In this document: in pieces, positions 1 through 6,355 of the stretch | Position numbering within the stretch: the stretch's first letter is position 1 | Layout: every line of letters starts with the position of its first letter | Origin: Pedosphaera sp. | GTDB taxonomy: Bacteria > Verrucomicrobiota > Verrucomicrobiia > Limisphaerales > SIAT01 | NCBI GenBank assembly: GCA_009691645.1 | Contig: SIAT01000103.1 | Span: forward strand, 1-6,582 | Reading direction: 5' to 3' | DNA: 6,582 nucleotides | Notes under the pieces: model-generated | The model's input: only the letters and a program-made list of their open reading frames with translations | Database searches by the model: none | Told to the model about the DNA's origin: nothing | Position numbers and translations under genes: made by a program

Positions 1-42
1 ACCGTGCCGTGCCTGTGCCGGATAGTGAACGAGAGCTAAAAC

Positions 43-66
43 CGTTGAAGGTTTCGTTGAAGGTTT
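43..66. repeat. Perfect 12-bp tandem direct repeat (two copies)
   Basis: The 12-mer CGTTGAAGGTTT occurs at 43-54 and again, without a gap or mismatch, at 55-66. The pair is bracketed by AAAACC at 38-43 and GGTTTT at 62-67, which are inverted complements, so the block could also fold weakly. It lies in the non-coding stretch beyond the 3' end of the tRNA-Cys gene. No function is evident. The simplest reading is a slippage duplication; a protein-binding direct repeat is also possible. Confidence 0.8.
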
Positions 67-82
67 TCCCGTCACCCCAAGC

Positions 83-106
83 AAACCCCTATAAAATAAA
101 GGGTTT
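83..106 (-). terminator. Possible terminator stem-loop after tRNA-Cys
   Basis: AAACCC at 83-88 and GGGTTT at 101-106 are perfect inverted repeats around a 12-nt A/T-rich loop. On the minus strand an extra T-A pair is possible with one bulged G. The hairpin begins a few bases after the encoded CCA of the minus-strand tRNA, where a transcript end is expected. It lacks a real U-tract on the minus strand; on the plus strand only TTTT follows the stem. It could therefore be a weak terminator, a 3' processing structure or chance. Confidence 0.3.
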
Positions 107-110
107 TGAT

Positions 111-185
111 TGGAGGCGAGGGTCGGAATCGAACCGACGAATGCAGCTTTTGCAGAGCCGTGCCTTACCACTTGGCTACCCCGCC
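111..185 (-). tRNA. tRNA-Cys (anticodon GCA)
   Basis: The minus strand folds into a full cloverleaf. The acceptor stem GGCGGGG pairs with CCTCGCC with one G-U. The anticodon stem CGGCT/AGCTG encloses the loop CTGCAAA, which gives anticodon GCA for cysteine. The T arm is GTCGG-TTCGAAT-CCGAC, with the standard TTCGA core. The discriminator base is T (U73), the usual identity base of cysteine tRNAs, and CCA is encoded at 111-113. The D arm has GCC/GGC pairing. The gene is on the same strand as mfd and mtnA, 66 bp beyond the mtnA stop, so it could be read through from them or use its own promoter. No interruption or intron is visible. Confidence 0.97.
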
Positions 186-202
186 GTCCGTTGGGGGAGC
201 GC

Positions 203-231
203 AGAGTAAAATCCCGGCGCGCCACCCGCAA
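203..231 (-). promoter_or_regulatory. Weak candidate promoter for tRNA-Cys
   Basis: On the minus strand, TTGCGG (226-231) and TACTCT (203-208) are separated by 17 bp. They stand about 17 bp before the 5' end of the tRNA, the right arrangement for a sigma70-type promoter. Each box matches consensus at only about half of its positions, so this is weak. The -35 side overlaps a tandem hexamer, CGCAAG twice at 227-238 on the plus strand, and the spacer includes the palindrome GGCGCGCC (216-223). Confidence 0.2.
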
Positions 232-251
232 GCGCAAGTTTCAACGACTTC

Positions 252-1355
252 TCACGCCGGCCCGCCCAGCCGCGCCCGATGCCGCCACAGTTCGCGCGGC
301 TTGAAGATGCCCGCAGGTGTGAGGATGCCGGCGATCAGCTCCGGTGGCGTCACGTCGAAGCCGGGGTTGCGCGCGCCGCTCGTCGGGTTCGCCACGCGCA
401 CGTACTCGCGCCGGCCCCGCCGCGTCACGCCCCACGCGCCGAGCGTCTCGTCCGCGTGCCGTTCCTCGATCGGGATGTCACGGCCCGACTTCATGTTCCA
501 GTCAATCGTCGAGAGCGGAATCGCGACGTAGAACGGAATGTCGTGGCGCTGTGCCAGCACCGCTTTGGTGTAGGTGCCGATCTTGTTCGCCACCTCACCG
601 GTGCGTCCGAGCGTCCGGTCGCTGCCGACGATGACGAGGTCCACCTCCCCGCGCGACATCAGGAAACCCGCCGCGTTATCAGCGATGACCTCGTGCGAAA
701 TCCCCTGCTGCGCCAGCTCCCACGCGGTGAGTGACGCGCCTTGGCAACGCGGCCGCGTCTCATCGCAGAAGACGTGGAATTTTCGCCCCGCCGCCTGCGC
801 CGCGTACATCGGCGCGGTGGCCGTGCCCACATCCACGAACGCGAGCCAGCCGGCGTTGCAATGCGTGAGCACACGTGCGCCATCGCGAATCAACTTCACT
901 CCGTGCCGGCCGATGGCTTCGCAATGCGCCACAACTTCGTCGGCGAAATGCTCCGCCGCCGCGAGCGCGAGCGTCTGCCGTTCCGCGACTGTCTGGCCCG
1001 CGGCCATCTTGCGCCGCACTTCGACCATCGCATTCACGGGATCCACCGCCGTCGGCCGCGCTTCCTTCAATGTCTGGAATGCTTTCTCCATGTGCCGCTC
1101 GAAGGCGGCGAGACCCGCGCCGTGGAAAGCGCGCGCGCCCTGCGCCAGCCCGTACGCCGCCGTCGCGCCAATCGCGCCCGCGCCGCGCACGATCATCTCG
1201 GTGATGGCGCGTGCGGTCGCGCGATAGTCGGGCGTGCGCACCAACTGGAAACGGTGCGGCAAAAGCCGCTGCTCGATGAGCACCACGGCATTGGTCCGTG
1301 CATCAAAACTCACCGTACGATAGTGGCGCGTCCTGTTCCGTGTCTTGACGTTCAT
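252..1355 (-). CDS. mtnA: S-methyl-5-thioribose-1-phosphate isomerase family protein
   Basis: This cytosolic enzyme of the eIF2B-like isomerase family converts 5-methylthioribose-1-phosphate to 5-methylthioribulose-1-phosphate in methionine salvage. The preferred start gives 367 aa, a normal family length. Visible motifs are RGAGAIG (57-63; the family usually has RGAPAIG), LTHCNAG with the catalytic Cys166, ETRPRCQGASLTAWEL (about 199-214), GSDR with the catalytic Asp246, ANKIGTY (256-262), STIDW (282-286) and NPGFDVTP near the end. The ATG at 1355 was chosen because the family starts just before the HYRTVSF-type strand; a TTG at 1403 would add 16 untypical residues. Neither start has a clear Shine-Dalgarno sequence. 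The gene follows mfd by 57 bp on the same strand, so co-transcription is plausible. Closely related paralogues act on 5-deoxyribose-1-phosphate, and nothing else from methionine salvage is in the window, so the exact substrate is inferred. Confidence 0.93.
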   Translation of the reverse strand: MNVKTRNRTRHYRTVSFDARTNAVVLIEQRLLPHRFQLVRTPDYRATARAITEMIVRGAGAIGATAAYGLAQGARAFHGAGLAAFERHMEKAFQTLKEARPTAVDPVNAMVEVRRKMAAGQTVAERQTLALAAAEHFADEVVAHCEAIGRHGVKLIRDGARVLTHCNAGWLAFVDVGTATAPMYAAQAAGRKFHVFCDETRPRCQGASLTAWELAQQGISHEVIADNAAGFLMSRGEVDLVIVGSDRTLGRTGEVANKIGTYTKAVLAQRHDIPFYVAIPLSTIDWNMKSGRDIPIEERHADETLGAWGVTRRGRREYVRVANPTSGARNPGFDVTPPELIAGILTPAGIFKPRELWRHRARLGGPA

Positions 1356-1412
1356 GGTGTTGGCCCGTGTTCCAATTTCCCGCAGCAACCGAAGCTGAGT
1401 CAAGCCCCCCGC

Positions 1413-4400
1413 TCACAGCGCAAGCAGCAGTTTCTTGATCTCGCCCAGCCGCGCCTTGGCGTCTCGCTTCGTCAGGCGTGGGAATTTACCGGCGAGCGTG
1501 ATGAAGTCTCGATTGCGCATTAGCTTGAGGCGGTCGTTCTCCGTTTCAATGGCCGTCACGGCTTTGTCGGCGGCGAGAATCTTCAACTCACCCACGAGCA
1601 GCAGCAATTCCACCGCAGCGGGCAGTGGCCCGAAACGATCACGCAACTCCGCACGCAGCGTCGCGAGCGCCGTCTTGTCGGTCGCCTGCGCTAGCTTGCG
1701 ATAGATGTCGATGCGGGCGCGCGCTTCGCCGATGTAATTCATCGGCAGGAAGGCGGCGCCGCGGCGGCAGGTGTTCCGCTCTTCCTCGGCCGCGACGGTT
1801 TCATCGAAACGGATGTAAGTCGGCACCTCGCGCGGTATGCTCAAATCTTCCTCCGCCTCTTCGCGCCGCACCGATTGCTTCTCTGGGCGCACTTCCTCTT
1901 CCGGACGCAGCGCGAGGAAATCGAATTCCACACGCACTTCCACGCGGGGCTTCACCTTTTCACCCTTGAGCGCGGCGACACTCTGCTTGAGAAGCTGGCA
2001 GTACAGATCGAAGCCGACCTCGGTGATGTGGCCACTCTGCTCTGCACCGAGCAGGTTGCCGGCGCCGCGGATCTCGAGATCGCGCATCGCGATTTTGAAA
2101 CCGCTGCCGAGCGTGGAGTATTGCTTGATGGCGCTGATGCGCTTGCGCACATCGCTCAGCAACGCCGCGTGGCGTGGCAGCAACAGATAGGCGTAGGCCT
2201 GATGTTTGTAGCGGCCCACGCGGCCGCGGAGTTGGTAGAGGTCGCTCAAGCCGAAGCGGTCCGCGCGGTCGATGATGATCGTGTTCGCGTTGGGGATATC
2301 GATGCCGCTCTCGATGATGGTGGTGGAGAGCAGCACGTCCGCCTCGCCGTTCACGAAGGCCGTCATCACTTCTTCCAGTTCGTCCGCGTGCATCTGGCCG
2401 TGGCCCACAAGAATCCGCGCGTGCGGTACCAACGCGCGCAACTTCTGCTGCATCACGTGGATGCTCATCACGCGGTTGTGCAGGAAAAAGACCTGGCCGC
2501 CACGGTTCAACTCGCGCTGGATCGCGTCGCGGATCAGCCGTTCATCGTACTGCACCACGAGCGTCTCCACCGGCAGACGGTCCTGCGGCGGCGTCTCGAT
2601 GGTGCTCATGTCGCGCGCGCCGGTGAGGGCGAGATAGAGCGTGCGCGGAATCGGCGTGGCGCTCAACGTCAGCACATCGACCATCCGTCGGAGCATCTTG
2701 AACTTCTCCTTGTGCAACACGCCAAAGCGCTGCTCCTCGTCGATCACCACCAACCCGAGATCCTTGAACTGGATGTCCGCCTGCAGCAAGCGATGCGTGC
2801 CGATTACGATGTCCGCCGCGCCGGCAATCAGATCCTTCACCACGACCTGCTGCTCGCGCTTGGTGCGGAATCGCGAGAGCAGCTCCACGCGGATTGGATA
2901 ATCCGCCATCCGCTCGCGGAAGGTATTGAAGTGTTGCTGCGCCAGCACGGTCGTCGGCACCAGCATGGCGACCTGCTTGCCATCCATCACCGCCTTGAAC
3001 GCCGCGCGGATTGCCACCTCCGTCTTGCCGAAACCGACGTCGCCGCAGATCAACCGGTCCATCGGACGCGGCGTTTCCATGTCCTTCTTCGTCGCCTCGA
3101 TGGCGCGCACCTGATCCCGCGTCTCCTCGTAAATGAACGCCCCTTCGAACTCGCGCTGCCACGGCGTGTCCGTCGCGATCGCGTGGCCCGGCTGCGATTC
3201 CCGCGCCGCCTGTATCGCGAGCAGCTCCGCCGCGAGATCACGCACGGCACGCTCGGCCTGCTCCTTCGCCTTTGCCCAGCGCTTGCCGCCGAGCGTGTTC
3301 AACGCCGGCCGCGCTTTGCCGGCGCCGACGTACTTGCCCACCAGATGCGCCTCGCTCACCGGCACGTAGAGCCTCGGCGGCGCTTGGTTCGGATCGCCCG
3401 CCGCGTACTCGATCACCAGGCATTCCTGGCCCGGCTCCGATTTCTCCTCCACGCCCGACGCATTGCGCCGCGTCGTCGTCGGGAGCATTTTCAAACCGAG
3501 ATAACGCCCGATGCCGTGCTGCAGGTGCACGACGAAGTCGCCTTCCTCCAGCTCGGTGAAATTGATGTCGAACGCCGAGCGCGCCGCCTGCGCGTGCGGC
3601 GACTTCAGCCGCCGCGGCCGTTGCACCTTGTAACGGCCGAAGATCTCCGCGTCGGTCACGACCACCAGCCGTGCTTCCACGCCGAGAAACCCGCGTGCAA
3701 TCGCGCCGAGATGCACGGCGAGCGGCGAGCTGTCCGCATCGCCAAAACCATACTCCTGCCAGATTTCTCCGAACCGCTGCCGTTCCCCCTCGTTATTGCA
3801 AAAGACGTGGACCTCGTAGTTCTGCCGCGACCAACGGTGCAACTGCGCGAAGAACTCGCGCCGCTGCGCCTCGGCGATCTGCTGATCCGGCGCACGTGTC
3901 CCGAGCGGACGAAACGCGTCGAGGCTCACCAGTTCCAACCCGATGGAATCCACCGCCGGCGACACGCCAGAATCGTCTTCGACCGTTTCGATTTCTTCCA
4001 CAAGCGCCATCGCCGTCATGCCGCGCGCAGACATCGCCGCCTGAAGTTCCTCCCAACTGACATGGAGCCGATCGCCTGCCGGCACCTGCTCGGTGTACTG
4101 CTCCGCAGCCACAGCCAACGCGGCCGGACCGCATAGCAAGACAATCGCCTCGCTCGGCAAGAAATCGAGCAGCGTGGCCCCGACCGGCGCGGCTGCGGCA
4201 GACGCCGCTTCGGCACGTTTCCTGAGCAAACCCAACTCACCGCCCGGCGGAAACGTCGCCTCCGTGATTTCTTCGCGAGAGATTTGAGTGAGTGGATTGA
4301 ACGTGCGCAGCGACTCCAGCTCGTCGCCGAAAAACTCCAGCCGCACCGGCCAAGGGCTGGTGAGCGGCCACGCGTCCACGATGCCGCCGCGCAGCGCGAT

Positions 4401-4970
4401 CTCGCCTTTCTGTGTCACCTGCGCCTCGGGTTCGTAGCCCTGTTCCTCGAGCCATTCAATGAAGTCGAGCGGTTCGCTCCGGTCGCCGCGGCGCAGCACA
4501 CGCGTCCGCTCGCGAATCATCGCCGCCGGCAACGTCCGCTGCATCAGCGCGACGATGTTCGTGACCACCACCGGCGCAACCGACGGCGAGACGCGGGAAA
4601 GTGCGACCAATGTTTCCAGCCGCTCGGCGATCACGTCCGCGTGCGGCAACCGTGATTCGTTCGGGAGCACTTCCCATGACGGGAAAAAAAGAGGGCGCAC
4701 GGCGAGCCACGTCTCCAAGTCTTGCTGAAAACTCTCCTGCGTCTTCACGCCATCGGCGACCACCACAATGGGGCGCCGCGGGAATTGGTGGTGCAGGAAC
4801 GCCGCGAGAAACGGCTGGGCGGCTGGAGGGACGCCGGCGCATGAAAACAGTCCTCCCCGCTCCACACGCCGCAGCAGGGCCTGCGCGGCGGGAGCTGTCC
4901 GGAGTGCGGCGAGCGGCTCGCCGATATTTCCGCCTGAGCGCATTTTCGCCAAGCCTGTCCACGCTCGCAT
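1413..4970 (-). CDS. mfd: Transcription-repair coupling factor Mfd
   Basis: Mfd is a DNA translocase that removes RNA polymerase stalled at lesions and recruits UvrA for nucleotide excision repair. The 1185-aa protein is complete (E. coli Mfd has 1148 aa). Residues about 30-350 form the UvrB-like module, with FFPSWEVLP (95-103) and LRGGIVDAWPL (193-203). The RNA polymerase-interacting CarD-like domain starts near GDFVVHLQHGIGRYLGLK (477-494). The helicase core has Walker A GDVGFGKT (643-650), DEEQ (744-747), SATPIPRTL (770-778), TTIIESGIDIP (883-893) and QLRGRVGR (913-920). The C-terminal TRCF domain follows from about 1074 and keeps DRFGPLP (1111-1117), where E. coli has the autoinhibitory contact with the UvrA-binding module. 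A charged stretch at about 1020-1072 looks like an insertion. The ATG at 4970 is favoured over the ATG at 4943 because GGTGA lies 10 bp upstream on the coding strand. The gene is divergent from the 402-aa gene and probably leads mtnA. Confidence 0.98.
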   Translation of the reverse strand: MRAWTGLAKMRSGGNIGEPLAALRTAPAAQALLRRVERGGLFSCAGVPPAAQPFLAAFLHHQFPRRPIVVVADGVKTQESFQQDLETWLAVRPLFFPSWEVLPNESRLPHADVIAERLETLVALSRVSPSVAPVVVTNIVALMQRTLPAAMIRERTRVLRRGDRSEPLDFIEWLEEQGYEPEAQVTQKGEIALRGGIVDAWPLTSPWPVRLEFFGDELESLRTFNPLTQISREEITEATFPPGGELGLLRKRAEAASAAAAPVGATLLDFLPSEAIVLLCGPAALAVAAEQYTEQVPAGDRLHVSWEELQAAMSARGMTAMALVEEIETVEDDSGVSPAVDSIGLELVSLDAFRPLGTRAPDQQIAEAQRREFFAQLHRWSRQNYEVHVFCNNEGERQRFGEIWQEYGFGDADSSPLAVHLGAIARGFLGVEARLVVVTDAEIFGRYKVQRPRRLKSPHAQAARSAFDINFTELEEGDFVVHLQHGIGRYLGLKMLPTTTRRNASGVEEKSEPGQECLVIEYAAGDPNQAPPRLYVPVSEAHLVGKYVGAGKARPALNTLGGKRWAKAKEQAERAVRDLAAELLAIQAARESQPGHAIATDTPWQREFEGAFIYEETRDQVRAIEATKKDMETPRPMDRLICGDVGFGKTEVAIRAAFKAVMDGKQVAMLVPTTVLAQQHFNTFRERMADYPIRVELLSRFRTKREQQVVVKDLIAGAADIVIGTHRLLQADIQFKDLGLVVIDEEQRFGVLHKEKFKMLRRMVDVLTLSATPIPRTLYLALTGARDMSTIETPPQDRLPVETLVVQYDERLIRDAIQRELNRGGQVFFLHNRVMSIHVMQQKLRALVPHARILVGHGQMHADELEEVMTAFVNGEADVLLSTTIIESGIDIPNANTIIIDRADRFGLSDLYQLRGRVGRYKHQAYAYLLLPRHAALLSDVRKRISAIKQYSTLGSGFKIAMRDLEIRGAGNLLGAEQSGHITEVGFDLYCQLLKQSVAALKGEKVKPRVEVRVEFDFLALRPEEEVRPEKQSVRREEAEEDLSIPREVPTYIRFDETVAAEEERNTCRRGAAFLPMNYIGEARARIDIYRKLAQATDKTALATLRAELRDRFGPLPAAVELLLLVGELKILAADKAVTAIETENDRLKLMRNRDFITLAGKFPRLTKRDAKARLGEIKKLLLAL

Positions 4971-5071
4971 GGCGCGCGCGTCACCGTCAAGACACCGGCC
5001 GCATCTTTCCGCTTCGCGGCCGTGGGCGATTCTGATTGAATGCAGCTCTTGTCCAACCGTCTTAACCGCGG
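4971..5071. promoter_or_regulatory. Divergent intergenic region with inverted repeat
   Basis: These 101 bp separate the start of mfd (minus) from the start of the 402-aa gene (plus), so promoters for both arms should lie here or close by. CGGCCGC (4996-5002) and GCGGCCG (5016-5022) form a perfect 7-bp inverted repeat with a 13-bp spacer, a spacing compatible with a dimeric regulator or an RNA hairpin in the mfd leader. TCACC at 4981-4985 reads GGTGA on the minus strand and is a plausible mfd ribosome binding site. On the minus strand, TTGGAC and CAGAAT 16 bp apart (about 5027-5054) resemble poor -35/-10 boxes. No strong promoter is visible for either direction. Confidence 0.4.
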
Positions 5072-6280
5072 ATGAAGATGCTGCTGATCGTTCTGGTGGC
5101 TGCGGGTATCGGCTTCACTGCCGGATACCTCATCGTGGGTTCGCGCCCGTTGTCCGCACCGACCCAGATCATCATTGTCCAAACCAACACATCGAAAAAA
5201 TCGTTGAAGTTGGAAGTGCCGTTGCGCCGCAAGATGGCAGGCCCCACAAGTGCAACGGCGACGGGCGCTCCCACCACGGTTACCGGGCCGAATCCGCGGG
5301 AGATTCTGGAGCGACTGGAGCAGACGAAGCTGCGGCCCGGCCCCGAGCAATCGCAGAACATCCGGCGTGTGATCCAGCTTTTCGAGGAGCTCACCGACTG
5401 CGGTCCGGCGGCGCTTCCGGGCATCCGTGAATTCCTCGCGCGCAACCTCGAATCGGATTACGAAGAGGACACCGACGAGATCCGCAGCGGCTGGCGCGAC
5501 GGGATGACCACGGATTTCCTGCTCCCGCCCTCGCTTCGTCTTGGCCTGTTGCGCACAGCGCAGCGCATCGGCGGCGGGGACGCCGAGCATATCCTGGTGG
5601 ACGTTTTGAACAGTACCGGCCGCGGCGTGGAGACGGCTTACATCACGCGGTTGCTGGAAGAGATCGCCCCGCAGAAATACAAAGAGGCCGTGCTCGCCAC
5701 CGCGCACGAACTGCTCACGCGTCCCGCGCTCACCGGCGAATTGAACCGACTCGATCGGCGCGATCAGGAATGGCTCTTTGGCGTCCTGCGCTTGTATCAG
5801 GACGCGTCGTTTGCCCAGCAAGCGCAAGCGCGACTGATCCGCGATGACGGCACGGTGGATAGCAGCGCGCTCGGTTATCTGAACGATGCATTGCAGGGCA
5901 AAAGCGTGCCGATGCTGACGCTGGCGTATCAGGACAACCGACTGACGAACAACGGCGCGCGCTTCCAAATCGCCTACACGGCCGTGCGCTACGTCGGCGT
6001 CGAGTCGGCCGCCGACCAGTTCCTGCAGACCGTGCTGGAGGATCCGAAAAACTCCGGCGACATGATGAGCGAACTGATCCGCTCGCTCTCCGAACGCGGG
6101 TTGGAAAACCGGCGTGAGCCGAGCGATCTGGATCTGCAGGTGCTCGCCGCACGACAATCGTTGCTCGAGACCTTCCTCGTCGGCCATCCGAAGTTCAAGC
6201 GGACCGAGGATCTGACGAGAACCATCCGCCTCATCGGCATCATGCGCTCACCAACGGCTTCAAAGCCAAAAGAAAGATAA
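5072..6280 (+). CDS. Hypothetical membrane-anchored helical-repeat protein
   Basis: I do not recognise this 402-aa protein by name. Residues 3-22 form one hydrophobic segment (LLIVLVAAGIGFTAGYLIVG) that should act as a signal anchor or uncleaved signal; there is no lipobox cysteine. A Thr/Ala/Pro-rich linker covers about 55-75. From about 76 to 390 the chain is a succession of amphipathic helices with HEAT-like wording, such as GPAALPGIREFLARN (111-125), LRLGLLRTAQRIGGGD (155-170) and AYITRLLEEIAP (189-200). This suggests an extracytoplasmic helical scaffold for protein contacts, with no catalytic motif. The tail is basic (KPKER). ATG codons at 5072 and 5078 are both possible starts; neither has a strong Shine-Dalgarno sequence. 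The gene is divergent from mfd and 75 bp ahead of pyrF on the same strand, so it may share a transcript with pyrF, though no functional link is evident. Confidence 0.85.
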   Translation: MKMLLIVLVAAGIGFTAGYLIVGSRPLSAPTQIIIVQTNTSKKSLKLEVPLRRKMAGPTSATATGAPTTVTGPNPREILERLEQTKLRPGPEQSQNIRRVIQLFEELTDCGPAALPGIREFLARNLESDYEEDTDEIRSGWRDGMTTDFLLPPSLRLGLLRTAQRIGGGDAEHILVDVLNSTGRGVETAYITRLLEEIAPQKYKEAVLATAHELLTRPALTGELNRLDRRDQEWLFGVLRLYQDASFAQQAQARLIRDDGTVDSSALGYLNDALQGKSVPMLTLAYQDNRLTNNGARFQIAYTAVRYVGVESAADQFLQTVLEDPKNSGDMMSELIRSLSERGLENRREPSDLDLQVLAARQSLLETFLVGHPKFKRTEDLTRTIRLIGIMRSPTASKPKER

Positions 6281-6301
6281 AGAGCAGCGCGGTTCCTGAC
6301 T

Positions 6302-6321
6302 TCAGCCAAACTTTGGGCTGA
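6302..6321. promoter_or_regulatory. Imperfect 20-bp palindrome ahead of pyrF
   Basis: TCAGCC at 6302-6307 pairs with GGCTGA at 6316-6321. Two more A-T pairs (6309-6310 with 6313-6314) close the centre, leaving one A/G mismatch and a 2-bp middle. It lies between the stop of the 402-aa gene and the pyrF start, 34 bp before that ATG. As RNA it would make a compact hairpin, but no T-run follows on the plus strand, so it does not look like a classic intrinsic terminator. It could be an operator, an attenuating hairpin or chance. The rest of the 75-bp gap shows no clear promoter or ribosome binding site. Confidence 0.35.
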
Positions 6322-6355
6322 CAAACCCCGCCGTTGCAGCTTCAATCCCGCGCTG

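Noticed and set aside
90..97. TATAAAAT on the plus strand as a -10 box
   Set aside because: No acceptable -35 box lies at the right spacing, and no plus-strand gene follows; it forms the loop of the stem-loop after the tRNA.
111..185. tRNA-Cys as an attachment site for an integrated element
   Set aside because: There is no integrase gene and no second copy of the tRNA 3' end in the window, and both flanks look like ordinary chromosome.
54..247. An 8-bp inverted match (TCGTTGAA at 54-61 and TTCAACGA at 240-247) flanking the tRNA
   Set aside because: Eight bases over this distance are easily found by chance, and the match does not extend on either side.
106..531. Plus-strand open frames running through the tRNA and into mtnA
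   Set aside because: They read through a well-folded tRNA-Cys gene and the antisense of the mtnA end, with no conserved motif.
1356..1403. TTG at 1403 as an alternative, upstream start for mtnA
   Set aside because: It would add 16 residues not typical of the family, uses a rarer start codon, and has no better ribosome binding site. The ATG at 1355 gives a normal length. It cannot be fully excluded.
741..1523. A 260-codon plus-strand open frame opposite mtnA and the mfd end
   Set aside because: It is antisense to mtnA, whose catalytic motifs are clear, and crosses the mtnA/mfd junction. Its composition is Arg/His-rich.
2542..3162. A 206-codon minus-strand frame inside mfd, considered as a possible frameshift partner
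   Set aside because: mfd is intact in its own frame through the whole helicase core, so no frameshift is needed to explain this frame.
1875..4136. A 753-codon open frame on the plus strand, antisense to mfd
   Set aside because: It lies wholly inside the complete, well-conserved mfd. Its product is rich in His, Arg and Leu with no recognisable motif, as expected from reading a GC-rich gene backwards.
4745..6187. A 480-codon minus-strand open frame running across the divergent region
   Set aside because: It overlaps the mfd start in another frame, the intergenic region, and most of the 402-aa gene in antisense. Its sequence has no domain character, whereas the plus-strand reading has a proper N-terminal membrane helix.
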